The notes under the pieces: generated by a model
Told to the model about the DNA's origin: nothing
The model's database searches: none
Seen by the model: only the letters and a program-made list of their open reading frames with translations
Program-made: the position numbers and the translations under genes
Assembly (NCBI GenBank): GCA_040218575.1
Contig: JAVJRE010000002.1
Coordinates: forward strand, 248,001-312,000
Origin: Alphaproteobacteria bacterium
Lineage (GTDB): Bacteria; Pseudomonadota; Alphaproteobacteria; JAVJRE01
Length of the DNA: 64,000 nucleotides
Direction of reading: 5' to 3'
Shown: positions 24,693 to 33,854 of the stretch, piece by piece
How positions within the stretch are numbered: position 1 is the stretch's first letter
Layout of the letters: each line of letters opens with the position of its first letter

Positions 24693-27224
24693 ATGTCGCT
24701 CTCCATCGCCATTTCGACCGCCCTCAGCGCGCTGCGTGTCAGCCAGACCGGGCTGCAGGTCACGTCGAACAACATCGCGAACGCCAACTCGCCGGGCTAT
24801 TCCCGCAAGGTGGTCAACCGCGAACATGTGGTCGTCGCGGGCCTCGGTCAGGGCGTCGATATCGGCTCCATTACGCGCCAGGTTGACCGCTTCCTGCTGA
24901 ACGACCTGCGCATCCAGGCATCCGGGCTGGGCCAGGCCAGCGTCGGCAACAACTATTTCAGCCTGATGCAGGAGATGTTCGGCCCCCCGGGCAGCGACGC
25001 CAATGTGAGCGCTACCATCAACTCGCTGTCCACGGCCATCGATGCGCTGTCGATCTCACCGGAGTCCGCAGGCCTGCGTCTGGACACGATCCAGGCCTCG
25101 ATCAAGCTGGTGAACCAGCTCAACAATCTGTCGAGCAGCCTGCAGCAGCTTCGCCTGCAGGCCGACCAGGAGATCGCCACGGCAGTCAATACGGTCAACA
25201 CGCAGCTTTCGATCATCGAAGAGATGAATGGCAAGATATCGACCAACCTGTCGCTGGGCCGTCCGGTGGGCGATCTGGAGGACGAACGGGACCGCGCGCT
25301 GGCCACCCTGTCTGAAAACATCGACATCACCTCCTATACCCGCGAAACCGGGGAAGTCATCGTCCTGCTTGGCAATGGCCGGCCCTTGAGCAACGGCGGC
25401 GCGGCGACACTGAGCTATGCCGGGGCCGTCGGCATGGACCCGGCGCTGCATTATGTGGCGCCGGGCGATCCTGACTATGTGGCGCTGAACGCCACCAACT
25501 ATCCGTCAGGCGGCATTGCCGGCATCCTATTGGACAGCGCCGGCGAGATCCTGGACGCCACGCCGTTGATCTCCTCCGGTCGCATCCGTGGATTGCTGGA
25601 CCTGCGCGATCAGTCGCTGCCCAACCTGAACGAAGAAATCGACGCCCTGGCCCGCGAGATCCGTGATGCCCTGAACGTGGTGCACAATGGCGGGTCCGGG
25701 CTGCCGGCGCCGGCAACGCTGACCGGCAGCCACACCTGGGCGTCAGGCATTGCCAGCTCCACCGGAACAATCAGGATCGCCGCCGTAGACGGCACCGGCA
25801 CCCTGCAGGGGGATGCGCTGCACCTGGACCTGTCGGGCCTGACCTGGCCGGCGACGCTGGCCGACATCGCCAACGCCATTAACACAGCAGCCGGCACCGC
25901 CACGCCGGTGACCGCCAGCGTCGTCAACAACCGGCTGGTCCTAACAGCGGACACCACCGGTCACGGCGTCGCCATAAACCAGGGCAACAGCGCCATGGCC
26001 GGGACAGGCCGTGGATTCTCCGAGTATATGGGCCTCAACGATCTGTTCACGACTTCGACCGATATTCACATCATGACGGGAACCGTGGCACGAGCGGTGG
26101 TGGCACCGGGCGCACCGGCCGACCCCACCGGCACGACCACCATCACGGTTCAGGATGACGACGGGGCGACCGTCGGCACCCTGTCGCTTGATCTGGCCGA
26201 TGCGGCATTCACCTATCCCGCGACCCTGGCCAGTTTCGCCGCAGCCATTACGTCCATCGCCAACGGTCAGGGGCTGCCGATCACGGCCGCCGCCAGCGGC
26301 ACCAGCCTGGTCCTGCAGGCCAATGATTCCACCCACGCCATCACGCTGGGCAGCGAGTCCGTAACCATAGACGGCGCGAGCACAACGCTGGCCGCCTATT
26401 TCGGCCTGACCCCAACGCTGCGCGGGTCCGAGGCCGCGAACATCGCGCTGCGCAGCGATATCGAGACCAACCCGGCATTCTTCAGCCGCGGCCTGCTGGA
26501 CACGGCGACCGCCCGCAGCACCGGACCGGCGCTGGCCGGCAGCGTGGTGCCAGGCGCCATCGCGGCGCCAACCGCCGGCACCCTGGAGCTAACGGTGACC
26601 AATGCGGACGGCACCGTCCAGGGCAACACCCTGAGCCTGGACCTGGTCAATGATATCACCTATCCGGCGACCCTGGCGAGCTATGTCAATGACATCAACA
26701 CCGCGGCCGGCATACAGGGCGTAGCCATCACCGCCACGGTCAGCGGCACCGGCACACTGGTTCTGACCAGCAATGACAGCACACTGCACGTAGCTGTGGA
26801 GGAGCTGGGCGTTGATATGGACGGCGCCGGCCAATCCTTTGTCGCCGCGTTCGGTCTGCCACAAAACAGCGCCGGCGTTTCCGCCGGTGATGCCCGAAAC
26901 GTCATCAGCCTGTCGCAGGCCTTTACCGGCAATCAGACTTTCGCGGGCGCCGGCGGTCTGGCCCCGATGCAGACCACACTGGCCGGCTATGGCAGCGCGA
27001 TTGTTGCCCTGAACGCGGCCAACGCGGCCAACGCCATCGACGACCATGCGTTCCGCGACCTGTTGTTCGACAATACGGAGTACAAGGCATCGTCGGTCAG
27101 CGGCGTCAATGTGGATCAGGAGCTGGCCGAGATGATGATGCTGCAGAACGCCTACTCGGCCGCCGCCCGGGTCCTCAACACCGCGTCCGACATGCTGCGC
27201 ATGTTGGCTGAACTGGCCGCATAG
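24693..27224 (+). CDS. flgK: Flagellar hook-associated protein FlgK, enlarged
   Basis: FlgK is the first hook-filament junction protein. The 843-residue product has the N-terminal signature TSNNIANANSPGYSRKVVNR and the FlgK C-terminus VNVDQELAEMMMLQNAYSAA. Many FlgK proteins are 450-650 residues. Here the extra length comes from three similar beta modules near residues 357-450, 481-573 and 629-723. Each contains a PATLA segment (WPATLADIANAIN, YPATLASFAAAIT, YPATLASYVNDIN) and ends in a YMGLND- or YFGLT-like motif. These should form surface domains. Confidence 0.95.
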   Translation: MSLSIAISTALSALRVSQTGLQVTSNNIANANSPGYSRKVVNREHVVVAGLGQGVDIGSITRQVDRFLLNDLRIQASGLGQASVGNNYFSLMQEMFGPPGSDANVSATINSLSTAIDALSISPESAGLRLDTIQASIKLVNQLNNLSSSLQQLRLQADQEIATAVNTVNTQLSIIEEMNGKISTNLSLGRPVGDLEDERDRALATLSENIDITSYTRETGEVIVLLGNGRPLSNGGAATLSYAGAVGMDPALHYVAPGDPDYVALNATNYPSGGIAGILLDSAGEILDATPLISSGRIRGLLDLRDQSLPNLNEEIDALAREIRDALNVVHNGGSGLPAPATLTGSHTWASGIASSTGTIRIAAVDGTGTLQGDALHLDLSGLTWPATLADIANAINTAAGTATPVTASVVNNRLVLTADTTGHGVAINQGNSAMAGTGRGFSEYMGLNDLFTTSTDIHIMTGTVARAVVAPGAPADPTGTTTITVQDDDGATVGTLSLDLADAAFTYPATLASFAAAITSIANGQGLPITAAASGTSLVLQANDSTHAITLGSESVTIDGASTTLAAYFGLTPTLRGSEAANIALRSDIETNPAFFSRGLLDTATARSTGPALAGSVVPGAIAAPTAGTLELTVTNADGTVQGNTLSLDLVNDITYPATLASYVNDINTAAGIQGVAITATVSGTGTLVLTSNDSTLHVAVEELGVDMDGAGQSFVAAFGLPQNSAGVSAGDARNVISLSQAFTGNQTFAGAGGLAPMQTTLAGYGSAIVALNAANAANAIDDHAFRDLLFDNTEYKASSVSGVNVDQELAEMMMLQNAYSAAARVLNTASDMLRMLAELAA

Positions 27225-27241
27225 GCCGGAGGACAGGGACC

Positions 27242-28174
27242 ATGACCAACGTCGGAACCTACGCCCAGCACCGCCTCGTTCTTGGCATCACCCAGGAAAC
27301 CCAGTCGCGCATCTACGGCACCCAACAACAGATAGCCACCGGCAAGAAGTCGCAGACATTCTCCGGCATCGCCGACGAATCACGCCAGCTCGTCACGCTG
27401 CGCAACCTGGCCACGCGCGCCGACCGCTACATCGCCAACAATACCCTGGTGGACACACGGCTGCAGGTCATGGAAACCAGTACCGCCTCGCTGTTCGAGA
27501 TCGCCTCCAACCTGCAGGTGTTGCTGGTCAACGGACTGAATGAAGGCAATGCCGACGCCCTCAATATTGCCGGGCAGGCCGACGCCATGCTGCAGGAGCT
27601 GCAGGGGCTTCTAAACGTCAGCCGCGAAGGGCGCTATCTGTTCTCCGGAAGCCGCACCGACACGCCGCCGGTGGATATTACCCAACTGCCCGATCAGACC
27701 GTTACGGCGACCCAGTATTCCATTCCCACCAGTGACGGCGATTCACTCGGCTACTACCAGGGTGATACGGAACGTGTGCGCTTGCGCGCCGACGACGATG
27801 TGACGGTCAGCTATGGCGTTGCGGCCAGCGAGCGCGGATTCGAACGCCTGACGCGGGCTCTGCACCTGGTCGCCACCGTGACGGACCCCAACACGGAGAC
27901 GGCCAGACTCGAGGAAGCCTTGCGGGTGGTCAAACAGTCGATCGAAGACATTCCCGACATCCGGTCCAGCATCGGCAATGCCCGCAACCGCATCGGCGAA
28001 GCGACCGCCCGTCTGAATGACTATCTGCTGTACAGCGAACAGACCATCAGCGACATCGAGAATGTGGACGTGGCCGAAGCCGTCACACGCCTGAGCAACG
28101 ATCAGGCGATCCTGCAGGCCAGCTACTACTCGCTGTCGGCGCTGTCCCGACTGACCATGCTTGAGTTCATCTGA
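27242..28174 (+). CDS. flgL: Flagellar hook-associated protein FlgL
   Basis: FlgL is the second junction protein, between FlgK and the filament. The 310-residue product has flagellin-like ends. The N-terminus is QSRIYGTQQQIATGKKSQTF and the C-terminus has LSNDQAILQASYYSLSALSR. The middle has GRYLFSGSRTDTPPV. Unlike FlgK, FliD and the flagellins, it has no large insertion. It lies 17 bases after flgK and 38 bases before fliW. Confidence 0.93.
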   Translation: MTNVGTYAQHRLVLGITQETQSRIYGTQQQIATGKKSQTFSGIADESRQLVTLRNLATRADRYIANNTLVDTRLQVMETSTASLFEIASNLQVLLVNGLNEGNADALNIAGQADAMLQELQGLLNVSREGRYLFSGSRTDTPPVDITQLPDQTVTATQYSIPTSDGDSLGYYQGDTERVRLRADDDVTVSYGVAASERGFERLTRALHLVATVTDPNTETARLEEALRVVKQSIEDIPDIRSSIGNARNRIGEATARLNDYLLYSEQTISDIENVDVAEAVTRLSNDQAILQASYYSLSALSRLTMLEFI

Positions 28175-28212
28175 TCGCCAGGAAGGCACGACCCCAGGAA
28201 GGAGTAAGTCCT

Positions 28213-28764
28213 GTGTTGACCACTGCTGCCGCGACTTCCAGCCAGACCACGGCGCCTGCGAGCGCCTCTGCCGCTGCTGGCGAGACCGTTACAATCGAGA
28301 CACGATTTGGCGCCATCGACTTTGATCGCGCGACAACCCTTACCCTGCCGCACGGCATGATGGGCTTCGCCGAGTTCCAGGAATATGGCCTGGCCAATCT
28401 TCCGGACCCGCGCCTGGCCGCATTCAAGCTCCTGCAATGCCTGAGCGAGCCCAGCCTGTCTTTCATCGTGGTCCATCAAAGCCCGGATGGCGCGCGGGTA
28501 TCGCCCGGCGATCTGGAGGCGGCGTTCGATGCGTTGGGGGTCGCCAAGGCCGACCGCGCAACCTTGTATGCGGTGGCCGTGCGGCGAACCGGCGATCAGG
28601 TGGAAATGTCCATCAATCTGCGGGCACCCATTCTGATTGATACCCGCCGCCAGCTCGGCCGGCAGTACGTCCTGCCGAACAACGCCTATGCCGTGCGCCA
28701 CCGGGTCGCCCAGCCGGACTTCCCCACCGGCCAGGCCACCGGCGCCGAACAGAACAAGGCCTGA
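28213..28764 (+). CDS. fliW: Flagellar assembly factor FliW (CsrA antagonist)
   Basis: FliW binds both flagellin and CsrA and so couples flagellin translation to export. The 183-residue product has an alanine-rich N-terminal extension of about 28 residues. It then has IETRFGAIDFDRATTLTLPH, GMMGFAEFQEYGL and INLRAPILIDTRRQLGRQYV, characteristic of FliW. The GTG start at 28213 follows AGGAAGGAG by eight bases. Position after flgL is the common FliW context. CsrA is encoded at 1168. Confidence 0.94.
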   Translation: MLTTAAATSSQTTAPASASAAAGETVTIETRFGAIDFDRATTLTLPHGMMGFAEFQEYGLANLPDPRLAAFKLLQCLSEPSLSFIVVHQSPDGARVSPGDLEAAFDALGVAKADRATLYAVAVRRTGDQVEMSINLRAPILIDTRRQLGRQYVLPNNAYAVRHRVAQPDFPTGQATGAEQNKA

Positions 28765-28785
28765 GGGTGGATCGGGCCCGACGGC

Positions 28786-28804
28786 TTAAGCGACGGTTAA
28801 CCAT
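28786..28804. promoter_or_regulatory. Full CtrA box TTAA-N7-TTAACCAT upstream of the sugar operon
   Basis: TTAA (28786-28789), GCGACGG, TTAACCAT (28797-28804) matches the full CtrA consensus including the extended second half. It lies 81 bases upstream of the cytidylyltransferase start and just after the fliW stop. In GC-rich DNA such a match is rare. It suggests cell-cycle control of the glycan genes. Confidence 0.65.
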
Positions 28805-28885
28805 GCGCCGCGAGACTGTCGGGGCAATAGCCGTGGGGCGACCGGCCGCGCGGCCGCCGTTCCGCCAAATGACAGGAGACCAGGC

Positions 28886-29701
28886 GTGAGCAGTGAGCTG
28901 GAAGGTCTTGAGGTCGTCATCCTGTGTGGCGGCCTTGGTACGCGCCTGCGGGAGGAAACCGAGTTCAAGCCGAAGCCCATGGTGACTATCGGCGGCCGAC
29001 CGATCCTGTGGCACATCATGAAGCATTATCACCAGTTCATGGTGCGCAATTTCGTGCTGTGCCTGGGCTATCGCGGCGATGTCATCCGCGACTATTTCCT
29101 CAACTACCGCCTGAACAACTGTGACTTTGCCGTGGATTTCAACCAGGAGACGGTATCGGTCCTGTCCGACCGGTCGCTGGAGGACTGGCGCGTCGTACTG
29201 GCCGAGACAGGCGCCGACAGCCTGACAGCGACCCGCATCCGGCGGGCCATGCGCTATGTGGAGGGTGATCGCTTTCTGGCCACCTATGGCGACGGCGTGT
29301 CGGATGTGGATCTGGAAGCCCTGCTGGCCCACCACAAGAAAACAGGCAAGCTGGCTACGGTCACGGCGGTTCATCCGTCGTCGCGCTTTGGCGAGCTGGA
29401 GCTGCACGGCGACGTTGTGCACAGCTTTGCCGAAAAGCCACAGACGGCTGACGGCTGGATCAATGGCGGGTTCTTCGTTTTCGAGCGCGACGCTTTCGAC
29501 ATAGTCCGGACCGAAGCCAATATGAGCCTGGAACAGGGCGTATTGGAACGCCTGGCGAAAGCCGGCGAGCTGGCGGTCTACCGCCATCACGGCTTCTGGC
29601 AGTGCATGGACACGGTGCGCGAAATGCAGCTGCTGGAAGATCTATGGCGGGAAGATCGCGCGCCATGGCACACGTGGAAGCCATGTCGCCTGTCCGCCTG
29701 A
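28886..29701 (+). CDS. rfbF: Glucose-1-phosphate cytidylyltransferase
   Basis: This enzyme makes CDP-glucose from CTP and glucose 1-phosphate, the first step to CDP-linked deoxy sugars. The 271-residue product has the nucleotidyltransferase motif LCGGLGTRLREETEFKPKPM, IGGRPILWHIMKHY, FLATYGDGVSDVD and ADGWINGGFFVFERDAFD. All are typical of RfbF. The start is GTG at 28886, with AGGAG upstream. It leads a plus-strand operon placed between fliW and the convergent aminotransferase, with a CtrA box in front. Confidence 0.95.
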   Translation: MSSELEGLEVVILCGGLGTRLREETEFKPKPMVTIGGRPILWHIMKHYHQFMVRNFVLCLGYRGDVIRDYFLNYRLNNCDFAVDFNQETVSVLSDRSLEDWRVVLAETGADSLTATRIRRAMRYVEGDRFLATYGDGVSDVDLEALLAHHKKTGKLATVTAVHPSSRFGELELHGDVVHSFAEKPQTADGWINGGFFVFERDAFDIVRTEANMSLEQGVLERLAKAGELAVYRHHGFWQCMDTVREMQLLEDLWREDRAPWHTWKPCRLSA

Positions 29702-29709
29702 TTGCGCCC

Positions 29710-30825
29710 ATGACCAGCGCCGAGTTCTGGCGCGGCCGCCGGGTCTTCATGACCGGTCATACCGGCTTCATCGGTGGCTGGCTTGCCCTGGCCCTATGGA
29801 CGCGTGGCGCCCATGTGGTCGGCTATGCCCTGCCGCCGATGACACGGCCATCGCTGTTCGAAGCCATTGGCCTGCGCGACCTGGTGGAGACGGAGTTCGC
29901 TGACGTTCGCGATGCAGCCGCGCTCAGGCGCAGCCTGGAAGAATGCAGCCCCAGCGTGGTTTTTCATCTGGCCGCGCAACCGCTGGTGCGCGAGGCCCAT
30001 TCCCACCCCCTCACCACTTTCCAGACCAACGTCATGGGGACCGCCAACCTGCTGGACGCTGTGCGCAGTGTTCGCGACGTGCAGGCAGCGGTGGTGATGA
30101 CCACCGACAAGGTCTACGCCAACCACGAATGGGCCTGGCCCTACCGTGAAGCGGATGCTCTGGGCGGTCACGAGCCCTATGGCGCCAGCAAGGCGGCAGC
30201 GGAAATGGCCGTCGCCGCGTGGAACGGCGCCTATTTCGCCAACGGAGGCCCGGCAGTTGTGACCGTGCGGGCCGGCAATGTGATCGGCGGCGGCGACTGG
30301 AGCAGCGACCGTGTGGTGCCCGACGCCATTCGCGCCTTTGCCGCCGGTGAGCCCCTGATCCTGCGTAATCCGGAGGCGGTGCGCCCCTGGCAGCATGTGA
30401 TGGAGCCGGTGGGCGGGCTGATCCGGCTGGCCGAACACCTGGTCCGCCACGGCGCCACCGCCGCCCCGGCCTATAACTTCGGGCCCCCGTCCGACGCGGT
30501 GGTTGCGGTACGCGACCTGGCCGACCACCTGGCCGCCGCCTGGGGCGGCAACGCCCGCTGGGCACATCAGCCAAGCGGCCATCCGGCACGGGAGTCCAAC
30601 CTTCTGGCCCTGGACTCCAGCCTGGCCAGAACCGACCTGGGCTGGCGTCCGGCGTGGAGCCTGGCCACCACCATCAACAAAACCGCCGAATGGTACCGCC
30701 AGCATGAGGCTGGCGCGGCCATGCGCACCATGACCTTGCAGCAGATGGAGACCTATGAAGATGAAAGCCATGGGCGCAACCGCAGCAGCGACGAAACCGA
30801 CAGCAGGATCCGGCACATCGCCTGA
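29710..30825 (+). CDS. rfbG: CDP-glucose 4,6-dehydratase
   Basis: This extended SDR enzyme converts CDP-glucose to CDP-4-keto-6-deoxyglucose. The 371-residue product begins MTSAEFWRGRRVFMTGHTGF, with the NAD motif GHTGFIG, VVMTTDKVYANHEWAWPYRE and the catalytic-type EPYGASKAAAE. The C-terminal part has EAVRPWQHVMEPVGGLIRLA. An in-frame ATG at 29683 would overlap rfbF, but the start at 29710 matches the family N-terminus. The C-terminus has a basic, degenerate tail that overlaps the next gene by 71 bases. Confidence 0.93.
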   Translation: MTSAEFWRGRRVFMTGHTGFIGGWLALALWTRGAHVVGYALPPMTRPSLFEAIGLRDLVETEFADVRDAAALRRSLEECSPSVVFHLAAQPLVREAHSHPLTTFQTNVMGTANLLDAVRSVRDVQAAVVMTTDKVYANHEWAWPYREADALGGHEPYGASKAAAEMAVAAWNGAYFANGGPAVVTVRAGNVIGGGDWSSDRVVPDAIRAFAAGEPLILRNPEAVRPWQHVMEPVGGLIRLAEHLVRHGATAAPAYNFGPPSDAVVAVRDLADHLAAAWGGNARWAHQPSGHPARESNLLALDSSLARTDLGWRPAWSLATTINKTAEWYRQHEAGAAMRTMTLQQMETYEDESHGRNRSSDETDSRIRHIA

Positions 30826-32062
30826 ACACCGGCAGGCGCCGCTGTGTCGCTCGTGCGGTGCGCGGCTGAAGACGTCATTCATCGACCTTGGCTTCATGCC
30901 GCCATCGAACGCCTATCGCACAATTGACGACCTGAACCGGGCGGAGATGTATCTGCCGCTGCGGTCGTGGGTGTGTGACGCCTGCCTCATGGTCCAACTC
31001 GAGGACTTCTCCACACCGGAAGCCATCTTCAGCGACTACGCCTACTTCTCATCCTATTCCGACAGTTGGCTGCGCCACGCGCGCGCCTTTGCTGAAACCG
31101 TGAGCCGCCGGTTTGAGCTGGACGCACGTACACGCGTTGTGGAGATCGCCAGCAATGACGGCTATCTGCTGCAATACTTTCAGGCACGCAATGTTCCGGT
31201 TCTGGGTATTGAACCGGCACGTAATGTGGCGCGGGTTGCGGAGGTCAAAGGAATCCCCACGCGGTCGATGTTCTTCGGCGAGGCCACCGCGGCGGCACTG
31301 ACCGACGAAGGCCTGAAAGCAGACCTGCTGGTGGCCAATAACGTGCTGGCCCACGTTCCGGACATCAACGATTTCGTTGCCGGCGCCAAGCGCATCCTCA
31401 AACAGGCCGGTGTATGGACCATCGAGTTCCCGCATCTGGTCAATCTGCTGGAAGAGACCCAGTTCGACACCATCTATCACGAGCATTTCTCATACCTGTC
31501 GCTGGCCAGCGTGGCGCCGTTGATGGCCCGTCACGGACTGACCGTCTTCGATGTGGAGCAACTGCCGACCCACGGCGGCTCGCTGCGGCTTTATATCCAG
31601 CATGCGGACGGCCCGCACGTCACGTCGGTCAATGTGGCGCGCCTCAATGTGGAGGAATCCGCCGCCGGCATCGACACGCTGGACACGTATCGTGCTTTCG
31701 GCCCGCGCGTCGCCCGTATCAAGCGCGATCTTCTGACCTTTCTCATCGAGCAGCAGGCGGCCGGGGTCAGCGTCGCGGCCTATGGTGCACCAGCCAAGGG
31801 GAACACCTTGCTGAACCACTGCGGCATCACGCCGGATCTGCTGCCATTCACCGTTGACCGCTCCATCGCCAAGCAGCAGCACTTCATGCCCGGCAGCCAC
31901 ATACCGATCTATGGACCTGAGGCCATTGCCGAGCACAAGCCGGACTATGTGCTCATTCTGCCGTGGAATTTGCGTGGCGAAATCATGGAACAGATGACCG
32001 ATATCCGCTCATGGGGAGGACGCTTCGTCACCGCCATACCGGACCTCAAGATCTGGCCATGA
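30755..32062 (+). CDS. Sugar C-methyltransferase (TylC3-like, zinc-binding type)
   Basis: The 435-residue protein has an N-terminal metal-binding segment with CRSCG and CDAC cysteine pairs, a SAM-binding domain (VVEIASNDGYLLQYF) and ADLLVANNVLAHVPDINDFV. The C-terminal domain has YGAPAKGNTLLNHCGI. This is the layout of C-methyltransferases that act on nucleotide-linked 4-keto-6-deoxy sugars, such as TylC3. The product of rfbG is a suitable substrate. ATGs at 30755 and 30761 are both possible. The overlap with rfbG and the ATGA junction with the epimerase gene show tight coupling. Confidence 0.87.
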   Translation: MKMKAMGATAAATKPTAGSGTSPEHRQAPLCRSCGARLKTSFIDLGFMPPSNAYRTIDDLNRAEMYLPLRSWVCDACLMVQLEDFSTPEAIFSDYAYFSSYSDSWLRHARAFAETVSRRFELDARTRVVEIASNDGYLLQYFQARNVPVLGIEPARNVARVAEVKGIPTRSMFFGEATAAALTDEGLKADLLVANNVLAHVPDINDFVAGAKRILKQAGVWTIEFPHLVNLLEETQFDTIYHEHFSYLSLASVAPLMARHGLTVFDVEQLPTHGGSLRLYIQHADGPHVTSVNVARLNVEESAAGIDTLDTYRAFGPRVARIKRDLLTFLIEQQAAGVSVAAYGAPAKGNTLLNHCGITPDLLPFTVDRSIAKQQHFMPGSHIPIYGPEAIAEHKPDYVLILPWNLRGEIMEQMTDIRSWGGRFVTAIPDLKIWP

Positions 32063-32661
32063 ACTTCCTGCGCACCCCACTGGACGGCGTCTATGTGGTC
32101 GAACCCGCCCGCATCGAGGACGAACGAGGATTCTTCGCCCGCAGCTGGTGCAAGCGTGAGTTCGCCGAGCACGGCCTGGAGGCCGGGCTGGCGCAGTGCA
32201 GTATTTCGTTCAACCGGCGGGCCGGCACCCTGCGCGGTCTGCATTTCCAGGCCGAGCCCTTTGCCGAGACCAAGCTTGTGCGCTGCACGCGGGGCGCCAT
32301 CTGGGACGTGGTCGTGGACCTTAGATGGAGCAGCCCGACCTACGGGCACTGGACGGCCGCGGAGCTGTCAGCCGACAACCGCCGCATGACCTATATCCCG
32401 CCGGGATTCGCCCATGGCTTTCAGACCCTGGCAGATGACAGCGAAGTCTTCTACCAGATCAGTGAATTCCACGAACCGGAGGCTTCGCGCGGCATTCGTT
32501 GGGACGACGGGCTTCTGGCCATTGACTGGCCGACGCCGCCAGGTGGCGGAGACCGCATTATTTCGGAGAAGGACCGCGCCCTGCCAGGCTTCGCGGAAGG
32601 ACAGACGCCGCGCGCCGTGCTGCACCCCACCCGGCGCAGCAAGGAACCGGTTACCGGCTGA
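32059..32661 (+). CDS. dTDP-4-dehydrorhamnose 3,5-epimerase family protein
   Basis: The 200-residue protein has the RmlC fold signature RIEDERGFFARSWCKREF, then RAGTLRGLHFQAEPFAETKL with the catalytic-type histidine, and MTYIPPGFAHGFQTLADDSE. Family members epimerise 4-keto-6-deoxy sugars at C3 and/or C5. It follows CDP-sugar enzymes, so the true substrate is probably a CDP-linked, perhaps C-methylated, keto sugar rather than dTDP-rhamnose precursor. This is inferred from context. It overlaps the methyltransferase gene by four bases and stops six bases from the convergent aminotransferase. Confidence 0.88.
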   Translation: MNFLRTPLDGVYVVEPARIEDERGFFARSWCKREFAEHGLEAGLAQCSISFNRRAGTLRGLHFQAEPFAETKLVRCTRGAIWDVVVDLRWSSPTYGHWTAAELSADNRRMTYIPPGFAHGFQTLADDSEVFYQISEFHEPEASRGIRWDDGLLAIDWPTPPGGGDRIISEKDRALPGFAEGQTPRAVLHPTRRSKEPVTG

Positions 32662-32667
32662 AGCCGT

Positions 32668-33843
32668 TCAGGCCGCCCGCACGACCTTGCCGGCAATCGA
32701 GGCACGCAGTCGGGCCGTCACATAGTCGATATCGTCATCGTTAAGGCACAGCGCGCTTGGCAGATTGATACCATGGGCGCCGAGACGATAGCTGACCGGA
32801 TTGCGGCCCGGCCCGCTGGCGGCATCCGGCAGATGAGCGAAGGCCGGCAGGCTGCTCAATGGATGAAAGAACGGCCGGCTGTCTATGCCATCGGCGTCGA
32901 GCGCCGCCATCAGCGCCCGGCTGTCCAGGCCCAGCGCCGGGTCAAGCACCGCGGTCACCATCCAGTAGCTATTGGTGGTGCCGGCCGGCTCTGCATTAAG
33001 AGTGAGCCCGGATACGCCGGACAGTCGCTCCGCATAGCTCCGGAAAATGGCGCGTTTGGCGGCTACCAGCTCGCCGGCCCGCTCCACCTGGCCGAGGCCG
33101 AACGCGGCCTGGAACGCGCTCATCTTGTACTTGAACGCCACTTCCCCATTGTAGAAGAAGCGGTCGCCCGGCGGTCGGCCATGATCGCGCAGCACCGCCA
33201 TGCGGTCCATCAGCGACCCGTCATCGCTGACGACCATGCCGCCTTCCCCGGTTGTCATGGTCTTGGACCCATGAAAACTGAACACGCCGACCCGTCCCAG
33301 ACGGCCGGCGGAACGCCCGCGATAAGTACTGCCAAAGGCTTCCGCCGCATCCTCTATGAGAGCAATGCCGTGCCGCGCCGTGACAGCGACCAGGGCATCC
33401 ATGTCCGGCATTGAGCCATAGAGATCGACGGCAATGACCGCTTTTGTACGCGGCGTGATGGCCGCCTGCACAGCCGCCGGATCAAGACACCAGGTCAGCG
33501 GATCCACATCGACGAAGACCGGCCGCGCGCCCACATAGGTGACCGGCGCCGCCGAGGCGATCCAGGTGGCATCAGGCAGAATGACTTCGTCGCCGGCGCC
33601 AATCTGCAATGCCGCCAAGGCCAGATGCAGTCCCGAAGTCGCCGACGGCAGGGCCATGGCGCGCGAGACGCCGATGCAGTCGGCAAAAGCCTGTTCGAAC
33701 CGCCTGACATAGTCCCCCGCCCGGTCGTACCAGGCGGTGCGGGCGGCATCGCTGACATAGGCGATTTCGCGTTCGCTGACCGACGGGCCGGCCACCGGGA
33801 TACGGCGGCCGGACGGCGGCATACATAGGGGCGGCGAGGACAT
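32668..33843 (-). CDS. DegT/DnrJ/EryC1/StrS-type sugar aminotransferase
   Basis: This PLP enzyme family transfers an amino group to keto sugars. The 391-residue product has the family N-terminus VAGPSVSEREIAYVSDAART, DLYGSMPDMDALV and DAAEAFGSTYRGRSAGRLG. The PLP lysine is in FSFHGSKTMTTGEGGMV. It looks closest to 4-aminotransferases such as perosamine synthase. Paired with the formyltransferase at 34621, it should yield an N-formyl amino sugar. It is last in a four-gene minus-strand operon that begins with the glycosyltransferase. Confidence 0.9.
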   Translation of the reverse strand: MSSPPLCMPPSGRRIPVAGPSVSEREIAYVSDAARTAWYDRAGDYVRRFEQAFADCIGVSRAMALPSATSGLHLALAALQIGAGDEVILPDATWIASAAPVTYVGARPVFVDVDPLTWCLDPAAVQAAITPRTKAVIAVDLYGSMPDMDALVAVTARHGIALIEDAAEAFGSTYRGRSAGRLGRVGVFSFHGSKTMTTGEGGMVVSDDGSLMDRMAVLRDHGRPPGDRFFYNGEVAFKYKMSAFQAAFGLGQVERAGELVAAKRAIFRSYAERLSGVSGLTLNAEPAGTTNSYWMVTAVLDPALGLDSRALMAALDADGIDSRPFFHPLSSLPAFAHLPDAASGPGRNPVSYRLGAHGINLPSALCLNDDDIDYVTARLRASIAGKVVRAA

Positions 33844-33854
33844 GGGCGGCGAGG

